A DNA stretch of 64,000 nt from Drosophila miranda (Eukaryota; Arthropoda; Insecta; Diptera; Drosophilidae). The notes beneath the pieces are model-generated. The model saw only the letters and a program-made list of their open reading frames with translations, had not been told where the DNA came from and ran no database searches. Made by a program: the position numbers and the translations under genes. Position 1 is the stretch's first letter; every line of letters starts with the position of its first letter. Location: contig NW_022881603.1 of assembly GCF_003369915.1 (NCBI RefSeq), forward strand, positions 3,038,001-3,102,000, given 5' to 3'. Of this stretch, positions 11,301 to 19,414 are shown in pieces.

Positions 11301-13160
11301 CACTACGCGTAATTTGGTGGTTGTACTATCCTGCTTGTGGACGCAATGGTGAGGCAAGAAGTACTGCGGGAGGTCTGACTGCCGCGAAGCTGGCGACATG
11401 TGTCCTAAATCACGATACTCCTGAAGAAACTCCATATATTTTTCCTTAAGCTGTGCATTTTTTGCTAGCTTCCTCTCCAAATTGAGAAATCTACGTAGCG
11501 CCTGCTGATACGATTCTCCTAATTCCTCTAGACTGAATTTGGTTGGCAAACGCACGGAGTAAGCTCCGGACTCTAGGCGAATGCAGTTTGTGACGAAATG
11601 CTGTTCGCAATGAACATCTTCCTCCGAAATTGATGAGGGCGAATAATCTCCATCGACTTCCCAAAACCGCCTTACAATATCGCACAAATTAGTCTCGCAA
11701 GCGGAGATGACAGGGGGATCTTCAACGGCTGCTAGCGCCGCACGGGCTTTCTCAGAGTTTTTAATACTTCCTGACACTATCCAGCCAAGTTTCGTCTTCT
11801 GCAATGTTGGCAATTGGTCTGACAGTCGAATCTGTCCAACGCACATTAATTCGAAAAACAAACCAGCACCTATCAACAGATCGACACGCTGGGGCTTGGC
11901 GAAATTAGGATCAGCTAGTTTTAGGTTATTTGGCATTGGCCAATCCTTTGCGTCTAGGCCGAAGTTAGGCTGCATTCCTGTGATTGAGGCAGTGATAATT
12001 GCAGAGAGGAAACCGCGATAGCTTTCGTCTTGAGATTGCAGGACGATGTCCACAGCCTTGCTGGATGGTAGAATTGACTCTCCAATACCGGCGATTTTAA
12101 CGTGAGACGGGTGAGGATCTAACTGCAGCTGATTGGCGAGTCTCGATGTTATAAAGTTAACCTGAGAAGCGGAATCTAAAATGGCACGACATGGAATAAG
12201 CGATCCAAAACGGCCCCTGACATATACGATTGCAGTAGCTAGCAGCACGTTTTGGCTAGGCAGAGATTTTTGACTCGAGGGGGGAGGGCTAATATATTTG
12301 CTTGCTACTAGGGCACTTGCAGGATCATGCTGGGTCGATTCCGTGCTCGGCGACGGCAACTCAGCGTCAGCGCCCGACTGCATGTGGAGCAGTGTGTGAT
12401 GCTTGGCTTGGCAATTTCTACATGCCCCTGACTTGCAGCGTTGCAATGAATGGCCTTTGTTGAGGCAGTTTAGACATAAATGGCGCTTCTTCACCTCCTT
12501 GTATCGAGAAAAAACAGGGAGATCTATAAATGCCTGGCATCGGGATATGTAGTGATCGGAGGATTTGCAATACTTGCATGTTGAGCTATTATGATCGTTA
12601 ATGGAGGTGATTAGGGTGCTAGGTTTACTTTCTCCCACCTGCTGGCTAGGAATTGTTACCATAGCCGATCCCAAATTTTCCAGCATCCGACATCTTGCTT
12701 CCAAGAATGAGGCCATGCTTGACCACCGAGGCAATCCTGACGTCGGCAAGTTCTCTTCCCATTTCTCCTTGGTCTTGTGGTCCAATTTCGTGCCTATGAT
12801 GAAGATCAGCAACCCATCGGAAATCTCCTGCGGGGTCGCCAAGGTCTGAAGCGCACGCAAGTGCGAATTGATTTTGTCGCTGAGCGCGCGCAAGCCGATA
12901 GCTGAGCCCTTCTCCACCCCTTGCAACCCGAAAATAGCCTTGACGTGTGCCTGAAAATGTAACAGTTTATTATCGAATCGCAACATTAGCAAATTCAACG
13001 CCTTGTCGTAATTCTCCTCAGAAAGTTCCAAGGAACGAATCGTATCCAGCGCAGCACCATCTAGACATCCACGAAGATATTGGAATTTTTCGATGATTGG
13101 TATACGATGGTCTTTGTGCACCATTGTCGAGAACATCGAGTGGAATTCTGGCCAATCCAT
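8316..13160 (-). CDS. BEL element Gag (C-terminal part)-Pol polyprotein
   Basis: 1614 codons without a stop. The methionine at 13158-13160 is only the first ATG in this frame; the real product should continue from the gag frame upstream. Three CCHC-like zinc knuckles occur at residues ~195-255 (CKYC, CLNC, CRNC). The aspartic protease has DSAS near residue 329. Reverse transcriptase spans ~600-800 with YVDD at 740-743. RNase H runs ~910-1040 (FCDAS, WSDSS). Integrase has HHCC at ~1221-1259 and the acidic triad in VDF (~1291), WSDN (~1355) and LWEAA (~1410). The C-terminal region after 1450 is the usual BEL tail. The last ~14 codons lie in the 3' LTR (stop at 8316-8318). All catalytic residues I can check are present, so this part looks competent. 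Confidence 0.93.
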   Translation of the reverse strand: MDWPEFHSMFSTMVHKDHRIPIIEKFQYLRGCLDGAALDTIRSLELSEENYDKALNLLMLRFDNKLLHFQAHVKAIFGLQGVEKGSAIGLRALSDKINSHLRALQTLATPQEISDGLLIFIIGTKLDHKTKEKWEENLPTSGLPRWSSMASFLEARCRMLENLGSAMVTIPSQQVGESKPSTLITSINDHNSSTCKYCKSSDHYISRCQAFIDLPVFSRYKEVKKRHLCLNCLNKGHSLQRCKSGACRNCQAKHHTLLHMQSGADAELPSPSTESTQHDPASALVASKYISPPPSSQKSLPSQNVLLATAIVYVRGRFGSLIPCRAILDSASQVNFITSRLANQLQLDPHPSHVKIAGIGESILPSSKAVDIVLQSQDESYRGFLSAIITASITGMQPNFGLDAKDWPMPNNLKLADPNFAKPQRVDLLIGAGLFFELMCVGQIRLSDQLPTLQKTKLGWIVSGSIKNSEKARAALAAVEDPPVISACETNLCDIVRRFWEVDGDYSPSSISEEDVHCEQHFVTNCIRLESGAYSVRLPTKFSLEELGESYQQALRRFLNLERKLAKNAQLKEKYMEFLQEYRDLGHMSPASRQSDLPQYFLPHHCVHKQDSTTTKLRVVFDGSAKTASGVSLNDALMAGPTIQPKILITLLRFRFFKVALCGDICKMYRCVRVSHPDTHVQCILWRNDPKEEIQVFKLETVTYGTKPAAFLAIRAMHQLANDEELRFPLGADVVRRDFYVDDLISGGDSIDSVIKIRQQVKELLSKGCFPIRKWCSNEPAALEGVSEADREKFLTFHDGTEVTKALGLVWDPTTDNLLFSFAHVGTAAGPISKRSVLSTLARFYDPLGLISPIITKAKIFMQSLWNESLKLNWDESLPQDLHTTWIELTSQLSMVKNFKFPRYVLRQQARLEMHAFCDASQAAYGACVYMRSEALGIVQSHLLCSKSRVAPLKSMTIPKLELSAALVLAELVSTIVKGLSAPCQIHCWSDSSIALAWIRESPLNFNIFVSNRVQRIQELTAGMTWHHVPTKLNPADIISRGATPAELMDSSLWISGPPFLRLESSEWPAGLQLPTDVPERRHAALVVSNERDVSYDCKFQNSFGSMQRVFAYIYRFYILKDKGIARSKGQLTVIDIKNGTHLLIRAIQQQQFSEEIRALASKQALPPKSTMASLNPFLDSFGLLRVGGRLQNAELDYDAKHPILLPKGHPVTVSIIIFFHERFLHAGAQGLLGLLRQKFWPIGGRKYVAGIIRKCVRCFRLKPVLREHIMGNLPADRVRTNPAFHTTGVDFCGPFYHKSEVRSRPPIKCYIAVFVCFSTKATHLEVVRDLSTESFLAALRRFISLRPKPRIIWSDNATNFVGAKNELLELRQMFLSDPHTSAVSHLCVSSGIDWKFIPPRSPHFGGLWEAAVKAAKYHFHRIVGNYIFTLDEIQTLACEISALLNSRPLYAITESPDDLDVLTPNHFLNGAPKAAFDEPDVAHLRVNLLSRWQRLCQMKQAFWRKWSTAYLSILQERSKWRSSSPNIKLGALVMIKEKTLPPLRWPLGRIESVIPGKDGTIRVAVIRTQKGLFKRAVGKIAVLPLQDGSVESLCLSTGGECSEQNPADELLAK
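8358..8372 (-). other. Polypurine tract of the BEL element
   Basis: In element orientation a purine run (CGGGGGGTGAA) lies directly before the 3' LTR start, where plus-strand DNA synthesis is primed. Confidence 0.8.
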
Positions 13161-13609
13161 GTAGTTCCCCCGAATCGCGGAAGCTGCAACTCGGGCATTC
13201 GAGAACGGCCTATACTATTATAGGCGAACAACGATGCGTTCCCCTCGAGAGTATGCCGAGCCGTTGAATTGGCAACATTTACCGTGCGAGCCGCCATCAA
13301 CTCCCGCGACAGCCTGGACCTAACCTTGACATAAACATTCGAAAAGTCCAGCCGGGCATCATGGGCTAACTGCAGGAAATCCAGCCTTTCAAGGCTCGTT
13401 TGAGCGGCATCGAAATCCGCATTCATTCGCTCGATCTGCTCTAAGCGAGCTTGAAGTTCTGCCTCATCTAACTCGGCAAGCTCTCCCTTGGTGAGAAAGC
13501 GATCCATGGCCTTTAGTTGGCGCGCGATGGACTCGGCCTTGTGCTTGTAGAAATCTACATCACTCGGCATTGCTGCGTTCGCGACATTGGTAGGCTCAGG
13601 TGCTGCCAT
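13061..13609 (-). CDS. BEL element Gag, N-terminal part, frame-shifted
   Basis: The frame starts with ATG at 13607-13609, 374 bp inside the 5' LTR border, and encodes 182 residues. About 147 (to RFGG) are gag-like: a helical N-terminus with likely coiled coil (ELDEAELQARLEQIERM), then the LPRFGG segment that normally leads straight into the next gag motif. That motif is found in the other frame (MDWPEF, from 13160). The change of frame falls at a run of five C (13167-13171), five G in the coding sense. The pol frame is reached by a -1 shift, or equivalently one G is missing. Residues after 147 are out of frame and not real Gag. Confidence 0.85.
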   Translation of the reverse strand: MAAPEPTNVANAAMPSDVDFYKHKAESIARQLKAMDRFLTKGELAELDEAELQARLEQIERMNADFDAAQTSLERLDFLQLAHDARLDFSNVYVKVRSRLSRELMAARTVNVANSTARHTLEGNASLFAYNSIGRSRMPELQLPRFGGTTWIGQNSTRCSRQWCTKTIVYQSSKNSNIFVDV

Positions 13610-13958
13610 GTTGAGGTTTTAAAAGAGTCACTCAGCACGACCGAAAAAGACACCCTGTATACGTATAAACGTGGGAACCGAAAGCAAAGGGATTACAGCT
13701 AATGCCTTTAGCTGTGCGGCTGTGCGAGCTGTCCGATTCCGCTTTGTACTCCGCTTGTGTGTATTAGTGAGTTCGCTGCACTGCCTACCGCACTGCACTG
13801 ACCGAATTGTCGCGACAGAGAAATTAATAGCCAGCAATGCGTGTATGTAGGTGTATGTAAGTGTGTTTTAGCACCGAATTGTGCTTAACCGCCGAAAATT
13901 TGCTAGGGCTAACGAATGTCGATCGCGAATGATTATTAATTGACACTGCAACTCAGAG

Positions 13959-13976
13959 ATCACGTCGGGGTCACCA
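13959..13976 (-). other. Primer binding site, tRNA-Trp type
   Basis: The plus strand reads ATCACGTCGGGGTCACCA, which is the 3' end of metazoan tRNA-Trp including CCA as I remember it, over 18 bases. It lies 7 bases inside the 5' LTR border, which is the right place for the minus-strand primer site. Confidence 0.8.
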
Positions 13977-13983
13977 AATTTTA

Positions 13984-14355
13984 TGTGGAGATAATGTTTT
14001 TTATCCCCAGTCGGCCGACTAATTATTTCGAATTAAATAAAACTCGGCGCAGAAATAAAATTACGATATGTTCTTTAATGCGTGACATCCAAATTGCAAG
14101 TGTGGCTTGCCTGCCATTTACATTGCCGCTCCGATCGCTAAGCGCAGCTTCGCTCGGCCGACGTCGGTAGGCAGACGCAAAGCGGAGAAAGCGAAGAGCG
14201 AGCTGGCAGAGAGCGTTTAGCAGGGCAAGCAAGCGCAAAGCTTTAACAAACAAATGAGTGACATAGACATAAGTAACAAACAAAATAAGCGGCTGAGGGC
14301 CAAGAATTAGGTGCTATTTGGCAAGCAGCTAATCGGCTGGGTTCTGCTCCGAACA
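13984..14355 (-). repeat. 5' LTR of the BEL element
   Basis: 372 bp, upstream LTR in element orientation, three differences from the 3' LTR. It should carry the promoter for the element. Confidence 0.95.
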
Positions 14356-14360
14356 AACAC
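14356..14360. repeat. Target site duplication AACAC, right
   Basis: Exact repeat of 7981-7985, lying in the coding sequence of the acyltransferase last exon. Confidence 0.9.
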
Positions 14361-15940
14361 CATGTCCACACACCTCTGTCAGTCATAAACAGGCACTTTA
14401 CCACCTCCACCAAGGGGTATTCCAACAGCAGCGCTACAAAGGCCGCCACCGCATGTGTCAAAACGAACAGGACCACAACATTGGCGAACTAACCAACAAA
14501 GACCTCTGTCAAATGGTTAATTTAAATAATAAATTCACTAACCAAAGAGAAAATAGTCACGTAGATCGGCTGCCGGAAGTACCCGGCCACGACGCGCAGG
14601 ACGACAATGTGCCAGAGGAAGACTTGGAAGGAGATCCGCGCCAGGGGTCGGAACACCGGCAAGGTGCAGAATCTATAGGCGATACCTACCACCAAGCAGT
14701 GAGAGATAGTTAGTGGAATAGGTTTGCTTCTCTCAACCACCCACCTCCCACTTTGCTGCACATGAAGTATACGAATCCCCCGCAGATCAGGACACACAGA
14801 TTCCTGTACAGGCCCGCATAGAGGGCCAGCCACAGTGACGGCTTCTCAAAGTCGTGCCTGATGAATATATAGCCCGAGAGGAGCAGAGCCAAGGCAGCCG
14901 GAACCAGCAGCCACAGGCCCAGCTCGTACTTTCGTTGTCCGCGATAGACAACGGCATTGTTGCGCTGCTTCAGGTAGAGGGTTCCGCACACAAAGCCCAG
15001 CAGATACCCGGCCAGATAGGTGTAAAAGGGCGGATATATCTGGTAGAAGGTGTCCGATTGTCGAAAGTACAAGTAGCGATATGTCCTAAAAGGATCACAT
15101 GAAACTGTAAACGGTCACAAAACGAGAACCGAGAAAACTTACTCTGGTCGCAGGTGGTAGACGGCGTCCAGTTTCAGGAAGTATGTGAGCAAGGCAGGCA
15201 CACCGAAAGCCAGCAAGAAGAGAATGACGTAGATGGGTTTTACCAGCATTGGAAGCCTGAAAGAACACTTGAGTGTGTGCAGATCATACCACTGAAGTTC
15301 TAATACTTTTTGCCGATGATAATAACGATCAGGAAGAGCTCAAAGAGCTGCATGTCTGCCGCCAAGTACCAGGTTTGGTGGGAGCACTGCAAGGAGAACA
15401 GTCTTATGAGATATTCCAGGACACGCTCAGGTGAGACATAGTACCCACACTGTCCTCCAGCAAATGGTTGTTCACGAAGAAAACATTCTTCCACCAGTTC
15501 TCGCGGCAGAAGACTCGCTCGGCCTCCGTCAGGTGCCGCCAGAAGGGTCCATTCTGCAGGAGGGCCAGGAACGAGCCATTGAACAGGATCAAAGCCAGGA
15601 GCGAGGGCAGTAGTCTAAAGTACCTGTAGAAGAACACCCGAAAGTAGACTCCGATGCATTCCAGGACTTTGGGTGCACCAGCTGCCATCGGTGAAGTTCA
15701 CATAGAGTAGGAAGCCGCTTATCACAAAGAAGATCTGGATGAATACGCTGCCGTTCTGGAAGATCGACGTCTCGAATCGAAATAGGAACTGCTCGTAGAA
15801 CTCTGGGTTCTCAATCTGCATCGTCATGAAAACCATCAGCGTGTGGCCCAAGATCACAACAAACACCAGGGTCAGGCGATAATAGTTGCGCACCAGCGAG
15901 AAGGAGGTGAGCAGCTGTTCCCCTATTAAGATCAAGCCAT

Positions 15941-16975
15941 ACTAGTGAGAATGCACACCTCCAGTGAAGGCACTACCTACTACGATGCTGTGGTCACTGC
16001 TGATAGAAGAGGTTGCCCGCCTGGGAGTCGTGCTTGCTCAGAAGATGATCATAGAGGGTGGAGAATACAGTGATCAGCAGGATTACAGCTATAAGAGCGT
16101 AAACAGTCAGATCAAGGACATCTGTGGAATAGAACAGTGAGTGTTAATCCACTTTGGAATCTCTGTGTAGGTGTGAGATACTTGCCGTGCGGCAAGCTTT
16201 CGCCCGACTTAACTCGATGAGGCTGCGCACACGCAAGGAGTATTTCTGGCTAAATTCCAGATTCAAACAGCTATTGACCAGTGGATCGTTGAGCAGTCGC
16301 TCTGGCGCAGATCGTCCATGCACTCTGGAATAGTAGGAGCTCAGGTCCTCATCCAGGACCCCTCCATCGTACAACTGCTGAAGATCCAGTTGACAGCGCT
16401 CCAGGCAGATACCCCTGAAGAGCCGATCGTGCCGAAAGCGATGCTTGACATCACGGGAGAGACCTTCGATTTGCTCCCACAGAGTGGAGCTGGCATTCGG
16501 CACGATCTCGGCATAGACCAGGCAGTAGGTGTGGGAGTCGCTTCCCAGGCAGAGGTCGTAGTCGTCCAGCTGATACAGGGCGGGCATCCGCTTGTATAGA
16601 GTCACTGAGGATTATCCTTCCCTCGATTATCCTTCTATAAAGGCGGTAAACGGCCACTTACTATTGAGCTGGTCAGAGGAAACGATAGCCTGGCCCCATC
16701 CTAGGCGGAGGGAGGCTAGAACAACTAGAGACTGCAGCAAGCGGAGCATCTTGGGTGTGTTCCACTAAGCACTCCAAGATCAACTATTAGGAATCTTTGA
16801 TCGATTGGTGATACAGAGTCACCGATTGCATGCTCATCTTTCATGCATGGGTGAGCTCTCCCAAAGGTATTTCTATAAATTACTTGGAGTTGACGAAAAC
16901 AACTATTAAGTGTCGCGCGATTATCTTTATTTTATTATTTTAGCATTGAAGCTAAGTGTATCTCAAGTACCAGCA
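15941..16975. repeat. Duplicated block 1, original copy (5' half of acyltransferase gene)
   Basis: 1035 bp nearly identical to 20521-21555 at a constant offset of 4580, with only a handful of substitutions (for example 16346 g, 20926 a). It contains acyltransferase exons 1-3 and about 225 bp upstream of the start codon. Confidence 0.9.
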
Positions 16976-17159
16976 GATAGTTCAGTGCCTTCATGTCGTA
17001 AAGTACGTGTCGTACGTACCATTGAATCTGCGAGGAACTGGATTAAATATTGGCAAAGCTTTATTGAAAACGGTGCTCTTACATGCTGGGATAGTACAAA
17101 TGCTTGTGTATGTTTAAGATCATTGATCTTGTGCAGTCTTAAGTTTTAGTTTGGTCTGA
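16976..17159. other. Non-coding spacer upstream of the acyltransferase gene
   Basis: Sequence present only in the first copy of the duplicated region; it starts exactly at the edge of block 1. No gene recognised. Confidence 0.5.
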
Positions 17160-17870
17160 AGATGAGATTTAAAGTTTTAAAAATTTTCCAGCAAAGAGAA
17201 CTGTCAGGTCCTTGTTTATGATGGATGCTCGGCATAAAAGTGTTTGGGATCTGGCTGGATTCTGGGGATCCGGGAACGCATCATCAACATACCTGTAGAT
17301 GCAGATGACAGTAGGGTCTCGTAGTATCGGAATAGCATTAAATTTTATGGGTGTGGGTGGGTTAACAGCTCAAAGTTGTAACAATTTTCCAGAAAATAGA
17401 ATTGTCTGTTTTTGTTTAATAATGGATGATCGATATATAAGCGATTGGGGCCTGCCTGGGTCTGGGGAACCGAATTAATCACCATTGTTATACCTGGAAA
17501 TGGAGCAGTAACACAGGACTCGCATGCTTAAATGGATTACATTTGTAGTATAAGGAGGCCACTAGGTTATAGTCGCAATGGAGTGTGTACACAGTTTAGA
17601 TCTTTGTCTGTTTGCCGGCAAAGAGAATGGTCGAATCCTTGTTGATAATGTAATAGTTAAATGGATGATCTGCATAGAATCGAATGGGTTCCGGCTGGAA
17701 CATAGGCATCGAACACATCATCCTGGAAAATGGAGCAGAAAGACAGGACGCACATGATTGAATGTATTGCATTTGTTGGGATGTTAGAAAGTCGGGGCTC
17801 GCACGATTATAAGTGGAAAATGGCAGTAGTCGTTGCTTGTTAGATGAATGATTCTAAAGATGGAATTTGA
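17160..17870. repeat. Diverged tandem repeat, about 200-230-bp unit, three copies
   Basis: Related blocks start near 17185, 17382 and 17611. Each has a (tt)ccag/ccgg-(c/a)aaa-aga-tgtc-like start, then ttgtt-ata-atgga-tgatc, then a gggtctgg or ggctgga segment, then a cctgga-aatggagcag segment in the second and third copies. Similarity is clear but low, so the array is old. There is no coding capacity. Confidence 0.45.
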
Positions 17871-17981
17871 TTAATATATTATTTCCTCAATTTTCCACTA
17901 ATTTCCAGTTGAACAATGCATAACCCTAACAAAGAAACCCGGACACAAACAAAGGTCGAGGAACTTTTAATTTACATTAAA

Positions 17982-18104
17982 CGAGGGGGAACGTTGTGAG
18001 TTGCTGCGGACACCGCAACTCTACATTTATACCCGATACTAAGTCAGTATGGCTCTGCTCCGGCACACGCCGCTAATATTGAACGACACGACTAAGAGTG
18101 CGTG
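17982..18104 (-). mobile_element. DINE-1 fragment, copy 2 (3' end only)
   Basis: Only the terminal ~123 bp of the element (3' hairpin and AGTATCGGGTATA-type repeat in element sense) remain. Its inner edge abuts serpin coding sequence at 18105, so insertion and deletion together removed the 3' part of that gene. Confidence 0.8.
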
Positions 18105-18322
18105 TTCTCCCAGGTGCCCTTGAAGTGGATGGCAGACCACATTCTCGCCAGGCTTCAGCAGCGACAGCTTCTGGTACACGTTCAGGGAGAAGATGGCCAG
18201 CCGGCGTGAGAATTCCACTTCTGTGGTTTCTGGCATCGTGACGTCGTGACTGGCGGTCTGGACCGGCTCGACGAACGGAGAAAGGGTGATGGTAAGGAAG
18301 AGCAGCGAGAGCAGCCAGCAAG
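18105..18322 (-). pseudogene. Serpin remnant 1, N-terminal exon with large internal deletion
   Basis: The exon begins after a good acceptor (CCCTTGCAG, minus strand, at about 18323) and encodes a hydrophobic signal-like stretch (CWLLSLLFLTITL) followed by helix-A-like serpin sequence (FSRRLAIFSLNVYQKL) and GENVV. Then the frame breaks: in another frame AIHFKGTWENT, the conserved strand-3A motif, follows directly. About 130 residues between the helix-B start and strand 3A are therefore deleted with loss of frame. The rest of the gene is replaced by a DINE-1 fragment. It resembles a secreted serpin and cannot make a functional inhibitor. Confidence 0.75.
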
Positions 18323-18969
18323 CTGCAAGGGAAAGAGTGGAATGAGCTTTGATTTCATATGAAGATTTGTATACAATATTTATGTAATTTTTGTGGACCG
18401 ATGAGTCACCTCCACAAATGTTCGTCACTATTCCACTATGTTTTGCCGTCTCGATGGGGATTTACACGACTCTTTTATCTGAAATATTTACTGCGTCCGC
18501 TAACTGTTGATTTGAGCTATGTATCTCCAGTACCGCCCCTCTTCTTTATTTTCGATTTGTTTGCTTTTGTTTTCTTTTGTCCGCTGCCCCCACGCTCTTG
18601 GTTCCAAGTGAATGGCGCTCTCCGAGTGCTCATCGATTTTATGCTTTTATATCTGGCCACACCACAACAACAATTGGTTCTCTTGCCGCTCACATCCAAT
18701 ATATGCATGTGAATATATCCAAAGTATAGTAGCACAAGGGGGTGCATTCCCAGAAAGCTCTCTTGGACATTATTTAATAATAGTTATAATAAAACAAGTC
18801 ATTTTTTAATTTTGATGTCACAGCTGCACAAAAAACATCTATTCATTACTGCTTCTCTCTCGCATCAAACAGGTCGTCGAAGACCAGAAAAGAGGGAGTA
18901 CAAACCCTTCCATAATTGTATCATGCCTATGACATCACACCAAAACTAAATAAACTGGTTCTTCTCTTG
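18323..18969. other. Upstream flank of serpin remnant 1
   Basis: Non-coding DNA expected to hold the upstream exon and promoter of remnant 1 on the minus strand. I cannot identify the first exon. A polypyrimidine-rich stretch lies near 18530-18600. Confidence 0.4.
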
Positions 18970-19342
18970 ATATTTACCTCCACTGCTATTTCTCTTAGCT
19001 CTGTAACTTTAATCAACGCGCACTCTTCTCTTCTCTCGTAGCTCTCTTACCATTTAATTCCACAGGTCTATGCATTCTCCAAAGTGTACTTTTCTAGCGC
19101 TAATTAGTGCATTCAATCAACCTATTTCCACAAATGTACGTTTCATACTGACTCCAGTGTGCTCTTATCAGCCCAAGCCTGGTTCTGGCACACAGCGAGC
19201 TCCGCTTAAATATTTCTAGAATGCTGATAAGAAAACAAACCCCAATGTTTGTTTTTTTACTGTTTCGAAAATACTATCGCGTAAACAATATAACTCTATG
19301 CACCTTTAAAGATTAGAGTTGTATTCTTATTCAATTAATTTT

Positions 19343-19414
19343 AGAATAATAATTTATGATAGAATAATAATTTATGATAGAATAATAATCTATGATAGAA
19401 TAATAATTTATGTT
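19343..19414. repeat. 18-bp minisatellite, four units
   Basis: AGAATAATAATTTATGAT is repeated four times with single changes, ending at the serpin stop codon region. A duplicate array is at 21929-22000. Confidence 0.85.

Larger units (their letters stand above)
7986..14355 (-). mobile_element. Full-length BEL/Pao LTR retrotransposon
   Basis: This is a complete element of 6370 bp on the minus strand: two 372-bp LTRs (TG...CA), a tRNA-Trp-type primer binding site, gag-pol, a polypurine tract and a 5-bp target duplication. The LTRs differ at only three positions (8118/14116, 8191/14189 and 8332/14330), about 0.8%, so insertion is recent. The domain order PR-RT-RNase H-IN with a DSAS protease and multiple CCHC knuckles in gag is the BEL/Pao pattern. 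The 372-bp LTR length equals what I recall for the D. miranda element TRAM, reported as a shorter element, so TRAM may be a deletion derivative of this family. One frame break separates the gag start from the rest. Confidence 0.95.
7781..16749 (-). pseudogene. NRF-6-like acyltransferase 3 gene, interrupted by a BEL element
   Basis: A multi-exon gene of the nose-resistant-to-fluoxetine family: secreted Cys-rich N-terminal NRF domain plus a multi-pass acyltransferase 3 membrane domain. Minus-strand exons I can place: 16749-16662 (start, signal peptide MLRLLQSLVVL), 16604-16182 (NRF domain), 16121-15998 (first membrane segment), about 15935-15449, 15386-15307 (QTWYLAADMQL, a family hallmark), 15256-15143, 15085-14745, 14685-14543 (SFQVFLWH) and 14488-14356. 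The coding frame is then cut by the BEL insertion and resumes in frame from 7985 to a TAG at 7781-7783. Other damage: a frame change near 15680 and an unresolved exon 3/4 junction. The stretch between RNYYRLT and VVILGHT also looks short for the family. These proteins are thought to act in lipid or small-molecule handling in intestinal and yolk-associated tissue. The inserted element alone should abolish the normal C-terminus. Confidence 0.85.
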
